DNA of 8,135 nucleotides, taken from positions 1 through 8,135 of the forward strand of contig CANCBK010000074.1 of NCBI GenBank assembly GCA_947374315.1, given 5' to 3'. The notes below the pieces were generated by a model that had not been told where the DNA came from, made no database searches, and saw nothing but the letters and a program-made list of their open reading frames with translations. Below, piece by piece: positions 1-5,944 of this stretch (the first letter of the stretch is position 1; the number at the start of each line of letters is the position of its first letter). A program made the translations under genes and the position numbers. The DNA comes from Burkholderiaceae bacterium. Lineage in GTDB: Bacteria; Pseudomonadota; Gammaproteobacteria; Burkholderiales; Burkholderiaceae.

Positions 1-450
1 GAGTCACGCTTCATCATGAATGCATCCTCTTCAGTAGGTGCTTCAGGATTAATGCAGGTGATGCCCAATACTGCAAAGTATGTGGCCAAAAAAATTGGCA
101 TGACCAGCTACACCAATGACAAATTGAGCGATACCAATACCAACCTCACTCTGGGTAGCAATTACCTGAATATGGTCTTGGTAGATCTAGACGGTTCTTG
201 GGTTCTGGCATCTGCGGCTTATAACGCTGGACCATCACGCTCGAAAACATGGCGGGAAAAACTCACGAGTCCTACGGAGGGTGCAATCTTTGCGGAAACG
301 ATCCCGTTTAATGAAACGAGAACGTATGTCAAAAACGTGTTGGCTAATGCAACGTATTATTCATCGGTGATGAATGGCCAGTCACAGTCTTTAAAGCAAC
401 GTTTGGGTGTAATCACTCCTAAAGCGGCAAACGCATCTGAGCTACCTTAG
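1..450 (+). CDS. slt: Soluble lytic murein transglycosylase, Slt70 type, C-terminal catalytic part (5' end outside window)
   Basis: Periplasmic enzyme that cleaves the MurNAc-GlcNAc bond of peptidoglycan and leaves 1,6-anhydro-MurNAc ends. The frame is open from base 1 and gives 149 residues. The first two (ES) match the family's catalytic ES motif, so the catalytic glutamate is the first codon of the window. Next come SSVGASGLMQVMP (10-22), SAAYNAGP (71-78, substrate groove) and AETIPFNETRTYVKNVL (98-114, the Slt70-type end motif). The match to the end of E. coli Slt70 is strong across the whole stretch, so family 1A is favoured over MltC or EmtA. The ATG at base 16 lies inside the catalytic domain and is not the start. 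The missing part should hold the signal peptide and the helical U and L domains. The protein ends about 30 residues after the last motif with a short unstructured-looking tail. The next gene starts 23 nt downstream with no terminator visible between them. Confidence 0.93.
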   Translation, partial: ESRFIMNASSSVGASGLMQVMPNTAKYVAKKIGMTSYTNDKLSDTNTNLTLGSNYLNMVLVDLDGSWVLASAAYNAGPSRSKTWREKLTSPTEGAIFAETIPFNETRTYVKNVLANATYYSSVMNGQSQSLKQRLGVITPKAANASELP

Positions 451-463
451 CATTTCAACTGTA

Positions 464-473
464 TTGGAGTTTT
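464..473 (+). promoter_or_regulatory. Ribosome binding site of the NDUFA9-like gene
   Basis: TTGGAGTTTT lies directly before the ATG at 474. The GGAG core (466-469) has only 4 nt to the start codon, which is close but usable. It is the clearest Shine-Dalgarno sequence in the window and fixes this start. The whole 23-nt spacer after slt holds nothing else. Confidence 0.6.
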
Positions 474-1382
474 ATGAAATATGACATTCTACTCATCGGC
501 GGCAACGGTTTTGTAGGTAGGGTCTTGGCCGCCCAGCTGCAGATAGAGGGCTATTCTGTTTTACTGCCAACTAGACACCTAGCTGCAGCACGTGAGTTGC
601 GCATGCTGCCTAAGGTGCATTTAGAAGATGCTGATGTACATGAGTTTGATTCTTTACAAGAGCTTTGCTCGCGCATTAAACCAAGTGGCGCCGTGATTAA
701 TTTGGTGGGCGTGCTGCACGACAAACCCGCTCAGCCTTATGGAAAATTATTTGAAGCGGCTCATGTAGAGCTCCCAAAAAATATCATGACTGCGATGCAG
801 TTGCATGGTCTTAAGCGCTATCTGCACATGAGTGCATTAGGTGCGGACTCAAAAGGCCCGTCGATGTATCAGCGCAGCAAGGGTGATGGTGAGGCTGCAG
901 TAAAAGCCAGCAATGTAGATTGGACGATTTTCAGACCCTCAGTCATTTTTGGTGCTCAAGATCAATTTATTAATTTGTTTGCCAAGTTAACGAAATTATT
1001 TCCGGCGATGCCTCTGGCAAACTCGGCAGCACAGTTTCAGCCGGTGAGTGTGGACGATGTGGCTAGTGCATTTACAAAGTCTCTGAAAATGCCATCGACT
1101 ATTCATCAATCTTATGATTTGGTAGGGCCTACCGTTTACACCATGAAAGAGATTGTGGAATTTGCTGCGCGTAAGGTCAATACAAAATGCGCCATTATTC
1201 CTGTACCTGCTTTTGTTGGCTACCTTCAGGCCTTAGCATTTGAATTCTTGCCCGTTCCAACTCTGATGTCTCGCGATAATATTGCTTCCATGCAGCTACC
1301 CAATATTTTGCCGCTGAATGGGGTAGATGCCTTGACTAAAGTTTTTGGCATTAGCCGTCGCACACTAGAAGGCATGAAGTAA
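474..1382 (+). CDS. NAD(P)-binding atypical short-chain dehydrogenase/epimerase-like protein, complex I NDUFA9-like group
   Basis: A 302-residue cytosolic Rossmann-fold protein with no signal peptide. The N-terminal strand carries the dinucleotide-binding motif G9-G-N-G12-F-V-G15. It is followed by HMSALGAD (118-125), Y132-Q-R-S-K136, which keeps the YxxxK active-site spacing, then FRPSVIFG (153-160) and [10 protein letters not shown] (188-197). This series is typical of the atypical SDR family that includes mitochondrial NDUFA9 and plant and bacterial NmrA/UDP-sugar-epimerase-like relatives. Length is normal for the family. NDUFA9 is an NADPH-binding accessory subunit of respiratory complex I; the bacterial relatives are mostly uncharacterised, and their substrate cannot be read from sequence. 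The retained Tyr and Lys leave catalytic activity possible. The gene lies between slt and cca with gaps of 23 and 4 nt, so it is probably cotranscribed with both. The family call is firm; the function is open. Confidence 0.82.
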   Translation: MKYDILLIGGNGFVGRVLAAQLQIEGYSVLLPTRHLAAARELRMLPKVHLEDADVHEFDSLQELCSRIKPSGAVINLVGVLHDKPAQPYGKLFEAAHVELPKNIMTAMQLHGLKRYLHMSALGADSKGPSMYQRSKGDGEAAVKASNVDWTIFRPSVIFGAQDQFINLFAKLTKLFPAMPLANSAAQFQPVSVDDVASAFTKSLKMPSTIHQSYDLVGPTVYTMKEIVEFAARKVNTKCAIIPVPAFVGYLQALAFEFLPVPTLMSRDNIASMQLPNILPLNGVDALTKVFGISRRTLEGMK

Positions 1383-1386
1383 CTCA

Positions 1387-2526
1387 ATGAAAATCTACGC
1401 AGTTGGCGGCGCTATTCGGGATACCCTCATGGGGTTACCGGTGCACGATATCGACTATGTAGTGGTTGGCTCTAGCGTTGAAGAGATGATTGCCCAAGGT
1501 TTCCGACCGGTGGGCAAGGATTTTCCGGTGTTCTTGCACCCAGATACCCAGGCTGAATATGCCTTGGCTCGCACGGAGCGTAAGACGGGTAGAGGCTATA
1601 AAGGATTTATGTTTTATGCCGACCCCACCGTGACTCTGGAGCAGGACTTAGAGCGTCGCGATCTGACTATTAACGCAATGGCGCAAGAAGTGGATGCTGA
1701 TGGCAAATGGGTGGGGCCTATTTTGGATCCCTTCAATGGCCAAGATGATTTAGCAGCTAAAGTGTTTCGCCACGTCTCGGATGCGTTTGCCGAAGATCCT
1801 TTGCGTCTATTACGGATCGCTCGTTTTGCAGCGCGCTTTCCTGAGTTTATGGTTGCACCAGAAACAATGGCTGCATTACAGGCAATCGTTCAATCCAATG
1901 AATTATCCGCACTCTCTGCAGAAAGAATTTGGCAGGAATTAGCCAGAGGTTTGACAGCCAATAAGCCAATGCGGATGTTTCAAGTATTGCTTGATGCTGG
2001 CGCAGCTAAAGTATTGCTGCCATCAACCTTGACCTCGAATTTAGCTCAAGAAGAATATCGTGAGCAGCTCATTGCACATCTGCATGCAGCAGATAGTCGC
2101 TTGGAAGATCGCTGCGCCGTCACTCTCATGTATTTGCCTGCTAGTGAAATTCGTTCGTGGGCAGAGTGCGTCAAGATGCCAAATGAGGTGCGTGACTTCA
2201 GTGAAATATTTAGTGGGCTCAATGTGCTGATTGAGAGTTCGGAAAATGTTACAAGTGGCGCATACAAGCCCGCTGATGTATTGACTTGGTTTAATCGCGC
2301 AGATATTTGGCGCAAGCCTGATCGTGGACATGCTCTTCTGAATTTAGCTAAGCGTATTAGCTTGAATGTTAGCGCCTTACTTTCAGCAGTGCAAAATGCG
2401 CAGACGCTAAATACCGCAGAAGTGATCGCCAGCATTCCTGCCCAAGACCGATCTAATGGCGAAAAAATTCGTAGTGCAGTAGATGCCGCGAGACTCTTAG
2501 CCATTACCGCTGCCTCAGGCAAATAA
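1387..2526 (+). CDS. cca: CCA tRNA nucleotidyltransferase (class II), with degenerate HD region
   Basis: Adds or repairs the 3'-terminal CCA of tRNAs from CTP and ATP without a nucleic-acid template. The N-terminal polymerase head is intact and very close to E. coli Cca: GGAIRD (7-12), metal-binding D21-I-D23, DFPVFLHP (45-52), [10 protein letters not shown] (57-66), [10 protein letters not shown] (90-99) and the nucleotide-selecting [15 protein letters not shown] (136-150). The C-terminal half is odd. Where E. coli Cca has its HD phosphohydrolase domain with the ATLCHDLGKG signature, this protein reads [12 protein letters not shown] (243-254), so the metal-binding His-Asp pair is absent. Similarity resumes at MPNEVRDF (264-271) and ADIWRKPDR (305-313). 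At 379 residues it is about 30 shorter than E. coli Cca. CCA addition is expected to remain; the phosphatase and phosphodiesterase side activities are probably lost. It starts 4 nt after the preceding stop, and a weak GAAG (1376-1379) sits 7 nt upstream of its ATG. It converges on the next gene. Confidence 0.93.
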   Translation: MKIYAVGGAIRDTLMGLPVHDIDYVVVGSSVEEMIAQGFRPVGKDFPVFLHPDTQAEYALARTERKTGRGYKGFMFYADPTVTLEQDLERRDLTINAMAQEVDADGKWVGPILDPFNGQDDLAAKVFRHVSDAFAEDPLRLLRIARFAARFPEFMVAPETMAALQAIVQSNELSALSAERIWQELARGLTANKPMRMFQVLLDAGAAKVLLPSTLTSNLAQEEYREQLIAHLHAADSRLEDRCAVTLMYLPASEIRSWAECVKMPNEVRDFSEIFSGLNVLIESSENVTSGAYKPADVLTWFNRADIWRKPDRGHALLNLAKRISLNVSALLSAVQNAQTLNTAEVIASIPAQDRSNGEKIRSAVDAARLLAITAASGK

Positions 2527-2530
2527 AGGC

Positions 2531-3718
2531 TTACAGTCGGTTTCTGCCTCGAAGGCCGGGTAAGTCCTCTAGTTCATAGTCTGGCAGTACACCATGCAAC
2601 CTCTTTGAGAACGCAAAGACCTTGAAGAGCTCGCCCATCTCGGCTTCAGATAATAATTTTTGTAATGCATTTGATATTGGTAAAAAAGTTTCTGGATCGC
2701 TAGGGTTGCCAATCTCTAGGGCAATGTCACCAATCCCCGCATCGAGTAAGTAGCTTGCTTGATTGCTGAGATAGACATCATCCACTCCCTCATTGAGTGC
2801 GCTACGCGCAATCTGCGACCACTCCACATGAGTTGTTAAATCACACAATCCCGGAAGGTGAAATGGATCTTGAATGGCATGGTGGCGATGATGCGCCATT
2901 AAAGTTCCCTCGATACGTTGCGCGTGATAGTACTCACTCTCCGGAAATCCGTAATCAAAAGAGAGAAAGAGGCCGGCATCCAGATGATTTGCCACTTGGC
3001 ACATCCAAGCATTGGCTGGCGCGTGTAGTTCTGTGACGTAGCCTTCAGAAAAACTCCCATTCTGTAATGCCTCTGGAAGCAAGGGTTGTTCGACAGGTTT
3101 CCCTGGCGCCCAAGCAAGTTTGCCATCGGTGACTGAAACACCTTGCCAATACCAAAAGCCATTTTGAAAAATGATGGCGTCACAAGGAATTGCATCAATC
3201 ACTTCGTTTGCCAGAATGACGCCCTTGAAATTGATGGGTAGAGAGCTTAGCCAAGTGCACTGGGTAGACAGGTTGAGCTTTGTCGAAAGGCTCTTCAGGC
3301 GCTCTTCTTGTCTTTGAGCCAGATCTGGTGATATCTCGATGATGTCGTAACGATCCAAAGAGAAGTCCAGATCATGCAGACGATTAAGAATGGATTCAGC
3401 GAGTTTTCCGGTGCCAGCCCCAAACTCCAGAATCTGGGTGGGGTGTCCTTGGGCTTGGAGGCCCTCCAGAACGGGTAGAAGCGTCTCAACAATGGCTGCA
3501 CCAAATAAGGGTGAAAGCTCGGGGGCCGTCGTGAAATCCCCTCCAGCACCCAATTTATGGGCTCCAGCACTGTAATAACCCATGCCTGGCTCATATAAAG
3601 CCATCTCCATATATCTTGAAAAGGGCATCCAGCCGCCCTGAGAAGCGATTTCTGCCCTTATTTTTTGGCTTAGGAGCTCGGTATGAGCCGTTTCAAGGCT
3701 GGTCAAGGTAATATCCAT
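2531..3718 (-). CDS. Class I SAM-dependent methyltransferase, MidA/NDUFAF7 family
   Basis: A 395-residue cytosolic protein of the family once called DUF185. N-terminal family motifs are MPFSRYMEMALYEPGMGYY (31-49) and GDFTTAPELSPLFG (60-73). The SAM-binding glycine loop is EFGAGTGKLA (98-107), the acidic residue after the second strand is in IIEIS (126-130), and NEVIDAIP (171-178) matches the family's NE-x-x-DA-x-P block. DYGFPESEYYH (255-265) and FKVFAFSK (365-372) complete the fold. Human NDUFAF7 dimethylates an arginine of the complex I subunit NDUFS2 (NuoD in bacteria), and Dictyostelium MidA is needed for complex I function; the bacterial target is not known from this sequence. It is the only minus-strand gene here. 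Its stop lies 4 nt from the cca stop, and its start is 25 nt from the divergent SDR. The ATG at 3718 is supported by the family N-terminus; its Shine-Dalgarno (AGCGAG on the minus strand) is weak. Confidence 0.85.
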   Translation of the reverse strand: MDITLTSLETAHTELLSQKIRAEIASQGGWMPFSRYMEMALYEPGMGYYSAGAHKLGAGGDFTTAPELSPLFGAAIVETLLPVLEGLQAQGHPTQILEFGAGTGKLAESILNRLHDLDFSLDRYDIIEISPDLAQRQEERLKSLSTKLNLSTQCTWLSSLPINFKGVILANEVIDAIPCDAIIFQNGFWYWQGVSVTDGKLAWAPGKPVEQPLLPEALQNGSFSEGYVTELHAPANAWMCQVANHLDAGLFLSFDYGFPESEYYHAQRIEGTLMAHHRHHAIQDPFHLPGLCDLTTHVEWSQIARSALNEGVDDVYLSNQASYLLDAGIGDIALEIGNPSDPETFLPISNALQKLLSEAEMGELFKVFAFSKRLHGVLPDYELEDLPGLRGRNRL

Positions 3719-3743
3719 AGCTCGCTAGTCTAAGAGAATTTAA
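3719..3743. promoter_or_regulatory. 25-nt divergent intergenic gap between the methyltransferase and SDR genes
   Basis: The two genes are transcribed away from each other, so each needs a promoter, and 25 nt cannot hold both. At least one must lie inside the 5' coding part of the other gene. The gap carries AAGAGA (3732-3737), a plausible ribosome binding site 6 nt before the GTG start of the SDR. TAATAT (3709-3714), inside the methyltransferase coding region, resembles a -10 element for the rightward operon, but no convincing -35 stands at the right distance. No good sigma-70 promoter was found for the leftward gene either. Confidence 0.4.
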
Positions 3744-4565
3744 GTGAACTTGAGTTCAAACCCACCACCTCGGCAAAATAAAGCAGTTTTAGTGACCGGC
3801 GCTGCCAAGCGCCTTGGTCGAGAAATCGCCTTGGAATTTGCGCGTCAGGGCTGGGATATGGCGATTCACTATGGTCGGTCTGCGTCAGATGCCCAAGCTA
3901 CCGTAGCTGAAATTCAGAAGCTGGGGTGTAAGGCTGTGGCATTTAAGGCTGACCTCTCTATTGAAGCTGAAATCCATTCTCTGTTTACTGCAGTTGTAGC
4001 TGAGTTCAGTAATTTGCAATGTCTAGTTAATAGCGCTTCAATCTTTGAATATGATCGCGCTAATTCGGGCACCCCTTTGAGTGGCAAAAGTTTGCAAGAC
4101 CACATGCAGGTCAACCTAGCTGCTCCGATTATGTTGTCGCAGTTGATGTTCGAGCATCAAAAGAATAAGACCATCAAAAGCACCGATACAGATTTACTCA
4201 TTCCTTCGGTGATTCAGCTGCTTGATCAAAAATTGATCAATCTCAATCCAGATTATCTGTCTTACACATTATCTAAAGCTGCACTGCTGACTTCAGTTGA
4301 GGTGCTAGCGGTGGATTTTGCTCCGCACTTACGGGTAATTGGTTTGGCTCCGGGTATTACGCTGACTTCGGGCGATCAAACTGAAGTAGGCTTTACTAAG
4401 GCACATCAGATGACTCCATTAGGTAAGTCATCAACGCCAAGCGATATTGCAAAAGCGGCCGTATTTTTGGCAAGCTCAAACGCAATTACAGGCACTACCT
4501 TATATGTAGATGGTGGTCAGCATCTTTTGCCATCATCACGCGATGTCATGTTTAAGACAAATTAA
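3744..4565 (+). CDS. Short-chain dehydrogenase, pteridine reductase-like (PTR1/FolM type)
   Basis: A 273-residue NADPH-type SDR. The cofactor loop VTGAAKRLGREIA (17-29) and the following HYGRSA (42-47) closely resemble trypanosomatid PTR1, which has the TGAAKRLG form and the HYxRSA stretch. The active-site pattern also fits: N124 (in VNLAAP), Y174-T-L-S-K178, and an Asp (D161, in IQLLDQKL) where most SDRs have Ser. That Asp-Tyr-Lys set is the mark of pteridine reductases. The usual NNAS/NNAG stretch reads NSAS (96-99), a small deviation. YVDGGQHL (254-261) is the normal SDR end. folB follows directly, so a role in reducing dihydropterin or dihydrofolate, or in dihydromonapterin formation as for FolM, is inferred. 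It could still be a general SDR. The start is GTG at 3744, chosen because the cofactor loop needs this upstream part, the first downstream ATG (3858) cuts the loop away, and AAGAGA lies 6 nt upstream. Confidence 0.8.
   Translation: MNLSSNPPPRQNKAVLVTGAAKRLGREIALEFARQGWDMAIHYGRSASDAQATVAEIQKLGCKAVAFKADLSIEAEIHSLFTAVVAEFSNLQCLVNSASIFEYDRANSGTPLSGKSLQDHMQVNLAAPIMLSQLMFEHQKNKTIKSTDTDLLIPSVIQLLDQKLINLNPDYLSYTLSKAALLTSVEVLAVDFAPHLRVIGLAPGITLTSGDQTEVGFTKAHQMTPLGKSSTPSDIAKAAVFLASSNAITGTTLYVDGGQHLLPSSRDVMFKTN
3745..3758. repeat. Inverted repeat TGAACT-TG-AGTTCA over the SDR start codon
   Basis: Two perfect 6-nt arms are separated by 2 nt. The repeat begins at the second base of the GTG start codon and lies 27 nt upstream of the divergent methyltransferase start. 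As DNA it has the shape of a homodimer operator; as RNA it could fold as a 5-bp stem with a 4-nt loop that hides the start codon. It also encodes residues 1-5 of the SDR. Chance is a real possibility for an element this short. Confidence 0.4.
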
Positions 4566-4609
4566 GAATTCAATACAGAATACAAAGTTAAAAAGAGTTA
4601 ATAAAATTT
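4566..4609 (+). promoter_or_regulatory. A-rich folB leader
   Basis: This 44-nt spacer is only about 20 percent GC, far lower than the flanking genes. AAAAGAG (4591-4597) is the only Shine-Dalgarno-like stretch, and at 12 nt from the ATG it is distant. An unstructured A/U-rich leader of this kind can recruit ribosomes through protein S1. TAATAAAAT-like stretches could also serve as a -10 for an internal promoter, but no matching -35 was found. Confidence 0.3.
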
Positions 4610-5005
4610 ATGCACGCTATTCTTTCTCATCCAGCACTAACTGATTGCCGCCGCTTATTTCTGCGTGACTATGAAATCTATATCAATATCGGCGTGCATG
4701 ATTTTGAAAAGAAGGCCGAGCAGCGCGTTATTTTGAATGTCGATTTATATATTCCACTCGACATGAACAGCCCCACTAAAGATTTATTGGAAGAGGTTGT
4801 GGATTATGACTTCATGCGTGAAACCATTAAGGCGCGGTCTTCCCAAGGCCATATCCACCTACAAGAAACTTTCTGCGATGACATCGTGACTGCGATGTTA
4901 TTGCATCCTAAAGTAATTGCCGCTCGCGTCAGTACGGCTAAGCCAGATGTCTATCCAGATTGTCACTCCGTTGGTGTTGAAGTGTTTCGAATTAAGCGAG
5001 CTTAA
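4610..5005 (+). CDS. folB: Dihydroneopterin aldolase
   Basis: Cleaves 7,8-dihydroneopterin to 6-hydroxymethyl-7,8-dihydropterin and glycolaldehyde in folate synthesis; family members act as tetramers or octamers in the cytosol. The 131-residue protein has the complete FolB pattern: GVHDFEKKAEQ (28-38) with the conserved Glu E33, VVDYDF (63-68) with pterin-site Y66, LQETFCDDI (84-92) with E86, and STAKPDVY (108-115) with catalytic K111. SVGVEVFRIKR (120-130) is the usual final strand. It is about 10 residues longer than E. coli FolB, mostly at the N-terminus before LFLRDYEIYINIGV, so a slightly later start is possible; no better start codon is visible there. The gene sits 44 nt after the pteridine-reductase-like SDR and 30 nt before ttcA. 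The epimerising paralogue FolX cannot be fully excluded from motifs alone, but the pattern fits FolB. Confidence 0.9.
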   Translation: MHAILSHPALTDCRRLFLRDYEIYINIGVHDFEKKAEQRVILNVDLYIPLDMNSPTKDLLEEVVDYDFMRETIKARSSQGHIHLQETFCDDIVTAMLLHPKVIAARVSTAKPDVYPDCHSVGVEVFRIKRA

Positions 5006-5035
5006 AGAGAAATTTCAGAAAAGAATTCAGTAGCT

Positions 5036-5944
5036 ATGAGTGATATCCGTAAAGTCGTCTTCGAAGAAAACAAGCTTGAGAAAAAGCTGTGTCGTTTAGT
5101 TGGGCAGGCAATTGGCGACTTTGGCATGATCGAAGATGGTGACAAAGTAATGGTGTGTTTGTCGGGCGGCAAAGATAGTTATGCCATGCTCGATATTTTG
5201 CTGAAGTTGCGCGAGCGTGCCCCAATTGATTTTGAAATTATTGCCGTCAACTTAGATCAAAAGCAGCCGGGATTTCCAGCGGAGATTTTGCCGAACTATT
5301 TAAAAGCTTTAGGTGTTCAGTACCATATTGAAAATCAAGATACCTATAGCATCGTCAAGCGTGTTGTTCCAGAAGGAAAAACGACTTGTGGTCTTTGCTC
5401 GCGATTGCGCCGTGGCATTTTGTATCGCGTAGCAGATGAGTTGGGCGCGACCAAGATTGCTTTAGGTCACCATCGCGACGACATCTTAGAAACTTTGTTA
5501 TTAAATATGTTCTTTGCTGGCAAGCTCAAAGGCATGCCACCAAAATTACGATCTGATGATGGTAAGCACATCGTCATTCGTCCTCTCGCATATGTTCCTG
5601 AAAAATTGCTAGAACGTTATGCGGTAGATATGAATTTCCCGATTATTCCGTGTAATTTGTGTGGCAGTCAGCCTAATTTACAGCGTGGCGCCATGAAAGA
5701 GATGTTGCGCGAATGGGAGAAAAAGCACCCCGGACGCGTGGAGAATCTATTCCGCTCAATGCATCACATCGTTCCATCGCATTTAATGGATGGGGAGGCC
5801 TTTGATTTCAAGAATCTAGAGATTTCTACGGAGCTGTCTGGTATTGCTGCCAGATCAGCTGGCGATAAGGCAATTGATGAGACGGAAATCGATGAAATAG
5901 CCTGCGGAACGCTGATTCAGGGGTCTTATAATCCTTCTTTATGA
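5036..5944 (+). CDS. ttcA: tRNA 2-thiocytidine(32) synthetase
   Basis: ATP-dependent enzyme that thiolates cytidine 32 in the anticodon loop of certain tRNAs, using a [4Fe-4S] cluster; it acts in the cytosol. The 302-residue protein carries the PP-loop SGGKDS (43-48), which activates the base by adenylation. It also has two cysteine pairs, C118-G-L-C121 (followed by SRLRRG) and C206-N-L-C209 (followed by GSQPNLQR), which together provide the cluster ligands in the TtcA group. ALGHHRDD (142-149) is a further family block. Length matches E. coli TtcA (about 310), and no element is missing. The Shine-Dalgarno is weak (GAAAAGA at 5018-5024). The last four bases, ATGA (5941-5944), overlap the glmU start, so glmU translation is probably coupled to this gene. 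The second CxxC separates it from TilS and from most other PP-loop tRNA enzymes. Confidence 0.95.
   Translation: MSDIRKVVFEENKLEKKLCRLVGQAIGDFGMIEDGDKVMVCLSGGKDSYAMLDILLKLRERAPIDFEIIAVNLDQKQPGFPAEILPNYLKALGVQYHIENQDTYSIVKRVVPEGKTTCGLCSRLRRGILYRVADELGATKIALGHHRDDILETLLLNMFFAGKLKGMPPKLRSDDGKHIVIRPLAYVPEKLLERYAVDMNFPIIPCNLCGSQPNLQRGAMKEMLREWEKKHPGRVENLFRSMHHIVPSHLMDGEAFDFKNLEISTELSGIAARSAGDKAIDETEIDEIACGTLIQGSYNPSL

Noticed and set aside
16..18. ATG at 16 as the start of the first gene
   Set aside because: The upstream frame is open to base 1 and encodes the catalytic ES motif of lytic transglycosylases, so the gene begins outside the window.
2046..2522. 158-codon open frame antisense to the 3' half of cca, plus a shorter one at 2041-2331
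   Set aside because: No recognisable motif or domain and no ribosome binding site. Cca similarity continues on the plus strand on both sides of this region, so these are shadows in a less constrained part of cca.
2510..2556. Small inverted repeats TGCC-TCA-GGCA (2511-2521) and GCCT-CGA-AGGC (2546-2556) as terminators for cca or the methyltransferase
   Set aside because: Stems are only 4 bp, loops are 3 nt, and there is no T-run on the correct side in either direction.
2797..3594. Several 60-100 codon frames on both strands inside the methyltransferase gene
   Set aside because: They overlap a well-supported 395-residue protein, have no family features and carry low-complexity shadow-like sequence.
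4564..5029. AAGAATTCA occurring in both the spacer before folB (4564-4572) and the spacer before ttcA (5021-5029)
   Set aside because: Nine A/T-rich bases shared between two A-rich spacers are likely by chance, and the surrounding bases do not match.
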